64,000 bases of DNA from Crossiella sp. CA-258035 (GTDB taxonomy: Bacteria; Actinomycetota; Actinomycetes; Mycobacteriales; Pseudonocardiaceae): contig NZ_CP116413.1 in NCBI RefSeq assembly GCF_030064675.1, positions 4,992,001-5,056,000 of the forward strand, given 5' to 3'. The notes beneath the pieces are model-generated. The model was not told the origin of the DNA. It saw nothing but the letters and a program-made list of their open reading frames with translations, and did no database searches. The translations under genes were made by a program, and so were the position numbers. How positions within the stretch are numbered: position 1 is the first letter of the stretch; the number at the start of each line of letters is the position of its first letter. Of the stretch, positions 9,277-17,672 are shown one piece after another.

Positions 9277-9307
9277 AGCAAACAAGCTCCAGCTAACTGG
9301 AGGTCAA
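9277..9307 (-). promoter_or_regulatory. Candidate MerR-family-type promoter of the oxidoreductase operon
   Basis: On the minus strand TTGACC (9307-9302) is separated by 19 bp from TTTGCT (9282-9277). Inside the spacer lies the dyad CTCCAG-TTAG-CTGGAG (9302-9287). A 19-bp spacer spanned by a dyad is the hallmark of promoters activated by MerR/SoxR-type regulators. The -10 is weak. The -35 overlaps the TGA stop of the upstream gene. No merR-like gene lies next to it. Confidence 0.6.
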
Positions 9308-10179
9308 CCTCTGGCGCGCATGACTTCGAACACACTGGACGCGCTGTCCGCGCCGTGCCCCTGCTCGACCAGGCCGCGCACCAGCTCCAGCAGCGGCACG
9401 TGCAGCCCGGGATCGACCCCGGCGGCGCGGCTGGTGACCACGATGTTGGCCAGCGCGGCCAGGTTGATCTCCAGGCTGGAGTCGCCGCCCGCGTAGTCCT
9501 TGGTCTCGGCCTCCCTGGCCAGGTCGCTGAGGAAGGCGATCATGCCGTTGAGCCAGGGCACCGCCATGCCCAGGAACTCGGTCGGGCGCACTCCCGCGGA
9601 GTCCAGCATGGCCGCGCCGTGCAGGAAGCCGAAGATGGTGCCGTACCCGGCGCTGAGCAGCGCGTAGCTGTACAGCTCGGCCACCCCGGGGTCCTCGGCC
9701 ACGTACCGGGCCGCGCCGAGCACGCCGAGCTGGTCGCCGAGGCGGTCGAAGACGGCGCGGGAACCGCTGTAGAGCACCTGCGCGTCCGGGGTGCCGATGG
9801 CGGCGGGCACGGCCATCACCGCGCCGTCCAGGTAGTCCGCGCCGTGGCCGTCGGCCCACCCGGCCAGCGCGCGGATCTCGTCGGGGGCGCTGGAGCTGAT
9901 GTTGAGCAGGGTCCGGCCGCGCAGGTCGTCCGCGACCGGGTCGAGCAGGTCGCGCACGGCGGCGTGGTCGAGCACCACGGTCAGCACCAGCGGACTGGCC
10001 CGCACCGCCTCGCCGACCGAACGCGCCACGACAGCGCCCTTGCCCGCCAGCGCCTCGGCCTTTTCCGGTGAGCGGTTCCACACCGTCACGGCGTGTCCGT
10101 TGGCCAGGAAGGTCTCCGCGATGGCCGCGCCGAGGCGGCCGAGGCCGATGATGCTGACCGGGGTCTTGTCGCTGGTCAC
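9304..10179 (-). CDS. Imine-reductase-like NAD(P)-dependent oxidoreductase
   Basis: A 291-residue protein of the beta-hydroxyacid dehydrogenase/imine reductase group. It has an N-terminal Rossmann fold (IIGLGRLGAAIAETFLANG, then VWNRSPEKAEAL, where the Asn-Arg indicates NADPH), a second segment VLTVVLDHAAVRDLL, and a helical C-terminal dimerisation domain with a GFLHGAAMLDSAG helix. Members reduce imines or beta-hydroxyacids; the substrate here is unknown. The GTG at 10179 is preferred because AAGGAG sits eight bases upstream; a GTG at 10188 would overlap that site. It is divergent from the AfsR-type regulator gene and its stop codon lies in the promoter of the next operon. Confidence 0.82.
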   Translation of the reverse strand: MTSDKTPVSIIGLGRLGAAIAETFLANGHAVTVWNRSPEKAEALAGKGAVVARSVGEAVRASPLVLTVVLDHAAVRDLLDPVADDLRGRTLLNISSSAPDEIRALAGWADGHGADYLDGAVMAVPAAIGTPDAQVLYSGSRAVFDRLGDQLGVLGAARYVAEDPGVAELYSYALLSAGYGTIFGFLHGAAMLDSAGVRPTEFLGMAVPWLNGMIAFLSDLAREAETKDYAGGDSSLEINLAALANIVVTSRAAGVDPGLHVPLLELVRGLVEQGHGADSASSVFEVMRARG

Positions 10180-10273
10180 GATGATCACTCCTTGATCGCT
10201 GTTGTTGCTGTGATCAGCGTGCTCGCCTGCGCTTTCGGTCTGCTGGCGGTTCGCTGGCGGTTAGGGTGTCGGG

Positions 10274-13237
10274 GTGCGATTCGGGGTGCTCGGTCCGCTG
10301 ACCGCGTGGACGGCGGAGGGCACACCGGCGCCGGTCCAGGAGGCGAAGGTGCGCCTGCTGCTGGCCGCGCTGCTGGCCCGTGGCGGGCGGCCGGTGTCGG
10401 CGGACCGGCTGGTGCTGGACCTGTGGGGCGAGGCGGTCCCGGCGAACCCGCTGGGCGCGTTGCAGACCAAGGTCTCCCGGCTGCGGCGAGCGATCGGCCG
10501 GGACCTGGTGGAGTCCGGGCCGGCCGGGTACCGGCTGCGCGCCGACACCGACGCCGACCACTTCACCGCCCTGCTGGCCGCGGCCGGGGACGCGCCGCCG
10601 CGCGAGCGGGCCGAGCTGCTGGTGGCGGCGCTGGAGCTGTGGCGGGGACCGGCCTTCGCCGAGTTCGCCGACGAGGAATTCGCCCGCCCGGTGGCGCACG
10701 CCCTCGCCGAACGCCGCCTCGAAGCGGTCGAGCTGCTCGGGGAGACCCGGCTGGCGCTGGGCGAACCCGCCGAGGCCCTGGCCGCCGTCGACGACCTGGC
10801 AGCCCGGCATCCGCTGCGGGAGCGGCTGCGCGCGGTGCAGCTGCGCGCGCTGTACCTGGCCGGACGGCAGGCCGAGGCGCTGACCGCCTACGCCGAACTG
10901 CGCGAACGGCTGGCCAAGGAGCTGGGCGCGGATCCAGGTCCGGAGCTGGCCGCGCTGCACGAGTCGATGCTGCGCCAGGACCCGGGACTGCGAGTGGCGG
11001 TCCGCCCGCGCGGCAACCTGCCGGCCGCGCTCACCGAGCTGATCGGCCGCGAGCACGCCGTGCGCGCGGTCCGCGGCCTGCTCACCCGGCACCGCCTGGT
11101 CACGCTGACCGGCCCTGGCGGTGTCGGCAAGACCAGCCTCGCGCTGGCCGCCGCCGAGGCGGGACCGGAGTTCCCGGACGGCGCGTGGCTGGTCGACCTG
11201 TCCGGCCACCCCGGCACCGCGGGGCAGGCCGAGCTGGCCGACTCGGTGGCCGGTGCCCTGCACATCCGCGCCGACCCCGGCGCGGACCTGGCCACCGCGC
11301 TGCGGGACCAGCGGCTGCTGCTGGTGCTGGACAACTGCGAACACGTGCTGGCCCCGGCCGCCGGCCTCGTGGCCCAGCTGCTGCGCGCCGCCCCCGAGCT
11401 GCGCGTGCTGGCCACCAGCCGCGAACCCCTCGGCGTCCCCGGCGAACGCCTGGAAGCCGTGCCGCCACTGGCCCCGGCCGACGCGGTCCGCCTGCTCACC
11501 CAGCGCGCCGAGGCCGCCGGGGCCGACCTCAGCACCGCCGACCCGGACACCCTGGCCGCACTGTGCCTGCGCCTGGACGGCCTGCCACTGGCCCTGGAAC
11601 TGGCCGCGCCCCGGTTGCGGGTGCTGGGTCTGGCCGAGCTGCTGTCCAGAGTGGACGATCGTTTCCGGCTGCTCACCACCGGCGGCCGGATCGCCCCACC
11701 CCGGCAGCGCACGCTGCGCGCGGTGATCGACTGGAGCTGGGACCTGCTCACCGAACCGGAGCGGATCCTGTTGCGCCGCCTGGCCGTCCACGCCGAGGGC
11801 TGCACCCTGACCGCCGCCGAAGCGGTCTCCGCCGCCGACCCGCTCACCGAACCGGAGATCCTCGACCTGCTGGCCCGCCTGGTGGACCGCTCCCTGGTCC
11901 TGGTGGCCGAGGGCCCGCGCTACCGCCTCCTCGAATCCATCGCCGACTACGCCCGCACCCGCCTCACCGAGTCCGGCGAGCTCCCCCAGCTCCGCGACCG
12001 CCACCTCACCCACTACCTGGACCTGGCCGAAGCCGCCCAGCTGCGCGACCACCGCCAGCGCGACTGGCTACCCCGCCTGGACCGCGAGTCGGCGAACCTG
12101 CGCCGCGCCCTGGACACCGCGGTGCACAACGCCGACACCGACCGCGCCCTGCGCCTGGTCCGCGCGCTGTCCTGGTACTGGTACCTGCGCGGCCGGCTGA
12201 GCGAGGCCGAACGCCAGCTCCGCCTGGCCCTGTCCGTGCCGGGCGAACACCCGTTGCGGGACACCGTCTCCGCCTGGCTGACCGGCATCACCCTGCTCCG
12301 CCGCGGCGGCGCGGACCCGAACGCCCGCCGCGAGCTGACCGAACAGTCCACTGTGGACGCCGAAGCCACCTGGTTCCAGGCGTTCTCGCTCAACTACACC
12401 GGCGGCGACCTGACCGCCAGCGCCACCCGCCTGGCAGGACTGTCCACAATAGACCCCTGGCTGCGCGCGGCGGTCCTGGCCACCACCGCGCTCCAGGCGG
12501 TCATGCGCGGCGACCTGGCCACCGCCACCACCCAGGCCACCGAGTCCCTGGAGCTGTTCACCACCCTCGGCGACACCTGGGGCCGCTCGCTGGCCGGGTA
12601 CGCCCGCTCCGCCGTCGCCGAGATCACCGGCGACTACGCGCTGGCCACCGAACTGCGCACCGCCGCGCTGGAACTGGCCCAGGCCAACGAGTTCTGGACC
12701 GACGCCGCCGACCAGCTCACCGGCCTGGCCCGCCTGGACCTGCTCGCCGGCGACCACGCCCGCGCCGAGTCCCGGCACCGCCAGGCCCGCCGCCTGGCCG
12801 CCGAACACGGCTACCAAGCCGGCGTCATCCACGCCGAGCTGGGCCTGGCCCTGGGCGCCCGCCGCACCGGCGACCTGGCCACCGCGCACACCCTGCTCAC
12901 CGGCGTGCTGGCCTGGCACCGCCAGGTGAACTACGCCCCCGGGGTCGCCCTCGCGCACAGCGAACTGGGCTTCATCGCCGAGCTCCGCGGCAATGCGGGC
13001 GAGGCGATGTCCCTGCACACCAGGGCCCGCGCCGCGGCCGAATCCAGCGGCGACCCCCGCGCCATCGCGCTGGCCGAGGAAGGCCTCGCCGGAGCGCATT
13101 CCCTTGCCGGTGAACACGATCGGGCCGCCGAACTGCTCGCCTCGGCCGCCGCGCGCCGGGCCGCCACCGGCGCGCCACTGCCACCGGCGGAACGCGGCGA
13201 CGTCGCCCGCATCACCGCCCGGCTGACGGTCCGTTAG
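10274..13237 (+). CDS. AfsR/SARP-family regulator with NB-ARC ATPase and repeat domain
   Basis: A 987-residue regulator. The order is an OmpR-type winged-helix DNA-binding domain (about residues 1-90, starting MRFGVLGPLTAW), a bacterial transcriptional activation domain (about 95-240), an NB-ARC ATPase with P-loop GPGGVGKTSLAL near 280 and LLLVLDNCEHVL Walker B near 350, and an alpha-helical tetratricopeptide-like C-terminus. Family members often activate secondary-metabolite genes, but no biosynthetic cluster is next to it, and its target is not evident. The start is GTG with only a weak GGGTGTCGGG upstream. It is divergent from an imine-reductase gene, which could be a target. The recurring palindrome GTCCACTGTGGAC occurs within it at 12346. 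Confidence 0.9.
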   Translation: MRFGVLGPLTAWTAEGTPAPVQEAKVRLLLAALLARGGRPVSADRLVLDLWGEAVPANPLGALQTKVSRLRRAIGRDLVESGPAGYRLRADTDADHFTALLAAAGDAPPRERAELLVAALELWRGPAFAEFADEEFARPVAHALAERRLEAVELLGETRLALGEPAEALAAVDDLAARHPLRERLRAVQLRALYLAGRQAEALTAYAELRERLAKELGADPGPELAALHESMLRQDPGLRVAVRPRGNLPAALTELIGREHAVRAVRGLLTRHRLVTLTGPGGVGKTSLALAAAEAGPEFPDGAWLVDLSGHPGTAGQAELADSVAGALHIRADPGADLATALRDQRLLLVLDNCEHVLAPAAGLVAQLLRAAPELRVLATSREPLGVPGERLEAVPPLAPADAVRLLTQRAEAAGADLSTADPDTLAALCLRLDGLPLALELAAPRLRVLGLAELLSRVDDRFRLLTTGGRIAPPRQRTLRAVIDWSWDLLTEPERILLRRLAVHAEGCTLTAAEAVSAADPLTEPEILDLLARLVDRSLVLVAEGPRYRLLESIADYARTRLTESGELPQLRDRHLTHYLDLAEAAQLRDHRQRDWLPRLDRESANLRRALDTAVHNADTDRALRLVRALSWYWYLRGRLSEAERQLRLALSVPGEHPLRDTVSAWLTGITLLRRGGADPNARRELTEQSTVDAEATWFQAFSLNYTGGDLTASATRLAGLSTIDPWLRAAVLATTALQAVMRGDLATATTQATESLELFTTLGDTWGRSLAGYARSAVAEITGDYALATELRTAALELAQANEFWTDAADQLTGLARLDLLAGDHARAESRHRQARRLAAEHGYQAGVIHAELGLALGARRTGDLATAHTLLTGVLAWHRQVNYAPGVALAHSELGFIAELRGNAGEAMSLHTRARAAAESSGDPRAIALAEEGLAGAHSLAGEHDRAAELLASAAARRAATGAPLPPAERGDVARITARLTVR

Positions 13238-13273
13238 GGGCCGCGATGTGCCGATCGGCGAAGCCCTCGCTGA

Positions 13274-14464
13274 TCAGCCCAGACCGGCCATGTCCCACAA
13301 GCGCACGGAGTTGTCCATCATCGCGGTGGCCAGCGTCTGCCCAACCGGGCTGTACGACACGCTGGTGACAGCACTGCCAGGCCCGATGGGATCACCGCGC
13401 GGCTCACGGCTGGCCACATCCCACAACTGCACCCCCTGCCCCGCGCTCGCGGTGACCAGCCGGGTGCCATCCGAGCTGAATGCGAGGCTCGCGGCGCTGT
13501 TGTTGATGGGCTCGCCGAGCCGTTGGCGACTGGCCACATCCCAGAACTGCGTGGTCAGGCCCGAGACCGCGCAGGCCAGGACGCGTCCGTCCGGGCTGAA
13601 CGCCAGGCTTTGCACAGAACCGGGCGACCCGATGGGAAGCTGTCCGAGCTGTTGGTAGCTGGTGACGTCCCACAGTCGCACCGTGTTGTCCACGCTCGAG
13701 GTAGCCAGCACCCGGCCGTCGGCGCTGAACGCCATGGCGAGCACGCCGGAGGTGTGACCGACGAGCGGCTTGCCGACCCGCCGGTGGCCAGCCACGTCCC
13801 ACAACCGCACCTGACCGCCGACCTCCCCGACGGCCAGCACACGACTGTCCGGGCTGAACTCCACGGTCGAGGCCATGATCGGCAGCCCGCGCAGGCCTTC
13901 GGTCTCGCTGAGCGACTCGCCCAGCTGCTTGCGGTCGGCCACATCCCAGAACTGCACCCCGCGGCCCGAGGGCGCGACCGCCACGGTGCGCCCGTCCTGG
14001 CTCACCGCCACCCCGTTGACGTGGCCAGTGGCCAGTGTGCCGACATCCTTGTGGTTCCGCGCGTCCCACAACCGAACGGTCTTGTCCACACTCGCCGTGG
14101 CGAGGACCTGACCGTTCCCGCTGAACCTCATCCCCGTGACCATCGCGGTGTGGCCCGACAGCAGGCCGATCTCGCGTGCCGTGGCCGGCGGTGCCAGCGG
14201 GTTGCCGGTGGCCGGCAGCGTGCCACGGTCGGTCAGCCAGCGCACCAGGACCAGAGCGGCCACCAGCAGCACCGCGCCCGCGACCGCGCCGATCAGCAGC
14301 ACGCGCGGGCTGCGCCACCCATGATGGTGGACGCCCCCGGAAATGGTGTGCGCCTGCACCACCAGGTCCGTCTTCCCCGACCACGTCAGCTGGTTGTCCA
14401 CCCGTGGACCTGCGGAAACAGGCGTGCCGGCCTCTTCGCCGGCTCCTTCCGGGACTTCGGCCAC
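13274..14464 (-). CDS. Membrane-anchored WD40 repeat protein
   Basis: A protein of about 396 residues. A polar N-terminal segment contains the short motif DLVVQAHTISGGVHHHG, which resembles the VVQA..I.GGVH linker found in many actinobacterial signalling ATPases and repeat proteins. One transmembrane helix follows (RVLLIGAVAGAVLLVAALVL, about residues 52-71), then about seven WD40 repeats with LATASVDKTVRLWD and variants such as VQFWDVA and TQFWDVA, enough for a full propeller. The propeller would lie outside the membrane if the N-terminus is cytoplasmic. It has no kinase or protease domain, so it is probably a scaffold. The GTG at 14464 was chosen because AGGGGG is five bases upstream; GTG codons at 14470 and 14494 are alternatives. 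It is convergent with the AfsR gene and not in an obvious operon. Confidence 0.82.
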   Translation of the reverse strand: MAEVPEGAGEEAGTPVSAGPRVDNQLTWSGKTDLVVQAHTISGGVHHHGWRSPRVLLIGAVAGAVLLVAALVLVRWLTDRGTLPATGNPLAPPATAREIGLLSGHTAMVTGMRFSGNGQVLATASVDKTVRLWDARNHKDVGTLATGHVNGVAVSQDGRTVAVAPSGRGVQFWDVADRKQLGESLSETEGLRGLPIMASTVEFSPDSRVLAVGEVGGQVRLWDVAGHRRVGKPLVGHTSGVLAMAFSADGRVLATSSVDNTVRLWDVTSYQQLGQLPIGSPGSVQSLAFSPDGRVLACAVSGLTTQFWDVASRQRLGEPINNSAASLAFSSDGTRLVTASAGQGVQLWDVASREPRGDPIGPGSAVTSVSYSPVGQTLATAMMDNSVRLWDMAGLG

Positions 14465-14558
14465 CCGCACCCCCTGTCCGCGACAACGGAACACGCTAAT
14501 GGCACCACGTCCCCGCTAACAGAATTGTCCTGAACCGGACTGCCGAGGCCGCCCCGGC

Positions 14559-15320
14559 TCAGTCCAGCGGCAGCACCACTCCCGCGTCCTCGGCCACCGA
14601 GCACAGCGGCGTCACCGTCGGACACCCCTGCGCCAGCAACGCCACATCGCTCCCGGCCTCGATCTCCCCCTCGACCTCCACCGTCACCAGCTCCAGCCCG
14701 CCGCCGTCGAGGTGCCGCACCCGCGACTGCACGGTCCCGTGCTCGGCCAGGCTCGCCCGCCGCAACGGCCCCAGCCTGCCCACCGGCACGTTGGGCACGT
14801 TCAGGTTCAGCACGCTGCCCGGCGGCAGCTCCCACAACAGCTTCAGCACCGTGCCCGCGACCTCCACCGCGGTCTCCCAGTGGTGCTCCTCCGGCGCGCG
14901 CATCCCCACGTCCAGGGACACCGCCAGCGCCCGGATCCCGTTGATCCCCGCGGTCAGCGCCGCGCCGACGGTGCCGGAGTGCAGCACCGCGCGCCCGACG
15001 TTGGCGCCCCGGTTGACCCCGGAGAGCACCACGTCGGGCCGCCCGCCGAAGGCGCCCTGGGCCGCCAGCAACGCGATCAGTCCCGGATGCCCGGCCACCG
15101 CGTAGCCCGGCACGTCCAGGCCTTCCAGGCTGCGTTGCCGCACCGCCACCTGCCGCCGGTCCTCCGCCGCGGTCAGCCCGGCGCTGGTGCCGCTGGCCTC
15201 GCTGGCCGGTGCGGCGACCACGGTGGTCAGCCCGCTCCGGTCGGCCAGTCCGGCCAGCGCGGCCAGCCCCGGTGACAGGATGCCGTCGTCATTGGTGATC
15301 AGTGCCGTCTGCGTGCTCAT
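14559..15320 (-). CDS. surE: 5'/3'-nucleotidase SurE
   Basis: A 253-residue metal-dependent phosphatase that removes 5'- or 3'-phosphates from nucleoside monophosphates. The metal site is TNDDG near residue 9, and the family block SGVNRGANVGRAVLHSGTVG follows near residue 99, with LNVPNVP later. The ATG at 15320 overlaps the stop of the upstream PfkB kinase gene as ATGA, so the two are translated together. SurE is often near genes for stress survival; pairing with a sugar kinase is unusual and suggests a combined phosphorylation/dephosphorylation step in salvage of a sugar or nucleoside (inference). Confidence 0.9.
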   Translation of the reverse strand: MSTQTALITNDDGILSPGLAALAGLADRSGLTTVVAAPASEASGTSAGLTAAEDRRQVAVRQRSLEGLDVPGYAVAGHPGLIALLAAQGAFGGRPDVVLSGVNRGANVGRAVLHSGTVGAALTAGINGIRALAVSLDVGMRAPEEHHWETAVEVAGTVLKLLWELPPGSVLNLNVPNVPVGRLGPLRRASLAEHGTVQSRVRHLDGGGLELVTVEVEGEIEAGSDVALLAQGCPTVTPLCSVAEDAGVVLPLD

Positions 15321-16252
15321 CCGCTCCCTTTCTCGTCCCACGGCCGGAGCTCCACCCGCTCTGCCAGCGAGGCGATGGCCTCTCCGCTTCCGGTGCCCAG
15401 CCCGTGCCGGGCGATGTTCAACGCCCCCGCCGCCGCCCCCACCCGCAACGCCGAGGCCAGCGACTCCCCTCTGGCCAGCTCCGCGGTGAACCCCGCGGTC
15501 ATCGAGTCGCCACCACCCCGCGTCTCCACCGGGTGCAGCGCGGGCACGTGCACGGTGCACAGCTCCCCGTCCAGCAACGCCAGCGCGGGCTCGGCGGCCC
15601 TGGACACCACCACGGCCCTCGGCCCGTGCCCGGCGATCTCGCGCGCCGCCGCGACTAGGTCGGTCAGCTCGTCACTGGCGGCCCGCCCGTCCTCGATCAG
15701 CTCCTCATGACTCACCTTGACGAAGGTCGGCCCGCCCCGCAACGCGGTGGCCAACCGCTCCCCGGCCAGGTCGATCACCACCTGGCACCCGTTGCGGGTC
15801 AGGTCCTCGGCCAGCCGGTGGTACAGGTCGTGCGGCACCACCCGTTCGTCGCTGGGCCCGCTGAGCAGCGCGGTTCCGGCTTGCAGGGCCTCGGTCAGGG
15901 TCAGCTCGTACAGGTCGTCGAGCTCGTGCCGGGACAGCGGATCCGCCGGCATCTCCACCACCGGCTCCCGCTCCCCGCCGCGCCGGTCGTGGATGTAACA
16001 CCCGTTCCGCCCAGCGATCCCCCGCAACCGCAGCCCCACCCCGCCTTCGTCCAGCAACCCGCGCAACACCTGCCCCGTCTCACCCCCGACGGTCGCGCAC
16101 AACACCACCTCGGCGCCGAGCGAGCGCATCATCCGCGCCTGCCAGACGCCTTGGCCGCCGGGGTGCAGGTGGATGTCGGGTACGCCGTCGAGCGACTCGA
16201 CGGTGACGGTGAGCTGGGGCGAGGGCGCGAGGACTACCACGGTGCCGGTCAC
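15317..16252 (-). CDS. PfkB-family carbohydrate kinase (1-phosphofructokinase-like)
   Basis: A 311-residue ribokinase/PfkB fold kinase. The N-terminal start VVVLAPSPQLTVTVESL and the substrate loop PGGQGVWQARM correspond to the PGGKGxNvA motif of 1-phosphofructokinase/tagatose-6-phosphate kinases, but with Lys replaced by Gln and Asn by Trp. The C-terminal catalytic motif reads RGGGDSMTAGF instead of the usual GAGDS; the catalytic Asp is kept. These changes suggest a substrate other than fructose-1-phosphate. The start is GTG. The stop overlaps surE by four bases, so the genes form an operon. Confidence 0.83.
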   Translation of the reverse strand: MTGTVVVLAPSPQLTVTVESLDGVPDIHLHPGGQGVWQARMMRSLGAEVVLCATVGGETGQVLRGLLDEGGVGLRLRGIAGRNGCYIHDRRGGEREPVVEMPADPLSRHELDDLYELTLTEALQAGTALLSGPSDERVVPHDLYHRLAEDLTRNGCQVVIDLAGERLATALRGGPTFVKVSHEELIEDGRAASDELTDLVAAAREIAGHGPRAVVVSRAAEPALALLDGELCTVHVPALHPVETRGGGDSMTAGFTAELARGESLASALRVGAAAGALNIARHGLGTGSGEAIASLAERVELRPWDEKGSG

Positions 16253-16302
16253 GCCCCGGGGCTACCCGGAGATCAGGTATGTCACTCAACCAGGTGACGG
16301 GC

Positions 16303-17574
16303 TCAGACGATGCCCACCGTGTAAGGCGCGAACACCGGCATCCGGATGCCGGAGCTGTTCTCGACGTAGAAGAGGCTGTCCTGCGCGTCCACCGGGAGCA
16401 CACACGGCCGGGTGGGGCACTTCTGGTCCAGGACGGCGGGGTCCTTGAGGATGTAGCGCACCTCCAGCACCGCGTTGCGCTCGGCGGAGATGGTCACCGG
16501 ACTGGACAGCAGCTTGCAGAAGGCCACCGTGTGCCCCTGCCCGATCGGGCCGCACTCGGCGGTGTGGGCCTTCTCGTCCTGCCACACGATCAGCACGATC
16601 TCGAAGTAGTCGAGCTTGTTGGCGACCTGGAAGATCTGGTGCCTGCTCCGGGGCAGGGTGTAGGTGGCGGGCTTCCGGCCGTCCGGGTACTCGTTCCACT
16701 TCGAGTTCAGTAGCAAGGTCTGGGTGGCGACCAGCTTGTCCTTGGCGAACACCACGTTGGCGGTGCGGTCGCCGACCTTGTGCTCGGTCCACTTGATGTC
16801 CGCGCCAGAGCTGAACGTCCGGTTGAAGACGCCGACCGGATCGGTGAACCAGTTGCGGAACTTGGCCTGGTAGTAGTTCCACATGAACTTGGCCAGCCCG
16901 TAGATCGCCACGCCGGCCGCGATGGCCGCACCGGCTGGCGGGAAGGCGAGTCCGATCGCGGTGGCGGCCAGGCCGAGCACCGCGGTGATGCCCTGTTCGA
17001 CGTCGCCCACGGCGACGGCCTCGGCCAGCCCGATCAGGTCTCCCAGCGGCGGCACGGTGCTGGCGGCGAGGTAGAGGGCGGTCCGGGCGTACTCCTTGAG
17101 CCGATCGGTGTTCGCGGTGAGCGCCCCACCGCCGGTGGTGGCCCGGCCCGCGAAGTCGGCGAACTCGCCCGCGCGGGAACTGAGGTTGCGCACGGCCGGG
17201 TTCTTGCTCGCCGTGGTGATCGCGCGCAGCGCCTTGGCGATGTCCGCCCTGGTGCGCGGCTGGGCTCCGGACTGGGAGCACTCGGGAAGATCCCGGCACA
17301 GGTCGGTGAACTCCTCCGCGGCCCGCTTCAGCTGGCGGGGCAGGCCGTGCACCTCACCGCGGTCCATCCGGCAGAAGCGTTCGTCGGCCTCGCCCTGCTC
17401 GCAGGAGATCTCCAGCTCCTTGATCAGCTCCTCGTCACTGGCGTGGAAGACGCCGTCCAGGACCTGCGCCACGGTCGGCACATCGTCCGGTGGCGCGGCG
17501 ATCGCGGGCGCCGAGGAGAGGAGGAGCGTCACGCCCAGCGTGGCGGCGAGCACGGCCCTGCGGGAACTGCCCAT
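16303..17574 (-). CDS. Secreted protein of unknown function with hydrophobic helical centre
   Basis: I do not recognise this 423-residue protein. It starts with a clear signal peptide (MGSSRRAVLAATLGVTLLLS..., cleavage near AIAAPP). The N-terminal half is predicted helical, with Cys pairs in ISCEQGEADERFCRM and LCRDLPECS. The middle has two long hydrophobic stretches (about residues 165-185 and 190-225, including GITAVLGLAATAIGLAFPPA and GAAIAAGVAIYGLAKF). The C-terminal third looks beta-rich and has further cysteines (AECGPIGQGHTVAFCKLL and KCPTRPCVLPV). Hydrophobic helices inside an exported protein recall pore-forming proteins, but no family motif supports this. It is a single-gene unit. 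Confidence 0.75.
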   Translation of the reverse strand: MGSSRRAVLAATLGVTLLLSSAPAIAAPPDDVPTVAQVLDGVFHASDEELIKELEISCEQGEADERFCRMDRGEVHGLPRQLKRAAEEFTDLCRDLPECSQSGAQPRTRADIAKALRAITTASKNPAVRNLSSRAGEFADFAGRATTGGGALTANTDRLKEYARTALYLAASTVPPLGDLIGLAEAVAVGDVEQGITAVLGLAATAIGLAFPPAGAAIAAGVAIYGLAKFMWNYYQAKFRNWFTDPVGVFNRTFSSGADIKWTEHKVGDRTANVVFAKDKLVATQTLLLNSKWNEYPDGRKPATYTLPRSRHQIFQVANKLDYFEIVLIVWQDEKAHTAECGPIGQGHTVAFCKLLSSPVTISAERNAVLEVRYILKDPAVLDQKCPTRPCVLPVDAQDSLFYVENSSGIRMPVFAPYTVGIV

Positions 17575-17672
17575 GACCTGGGGAGTCTAGGCAGGACCGG
17601 CCCTCGGCGAACCACTCCGTCAGGTGCCGCGGGCAGTCCCCTTCGGGACACCGCGCCAACGGAACGTGACCC

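Noticed and set aside
10214-12052. Long open frames antisense to the AfsR-like gene and other genes (e.g. 10214-12052, 49770-52112)
   Set aside because: They mirror the high third-base GC of the real genes on the opposite strand, are rich in Arg, Gly, Ala and Pro, show no domain motifs and have no plausible start sites.
10274-14494. Secondary-metabolite cluster around the AfsR-like regulator
   Set aside because: No synthase, ketosynthase, NRPS or modifying enzymes lie nearby; the ACP at 34 kb is too far and in a separate unit.
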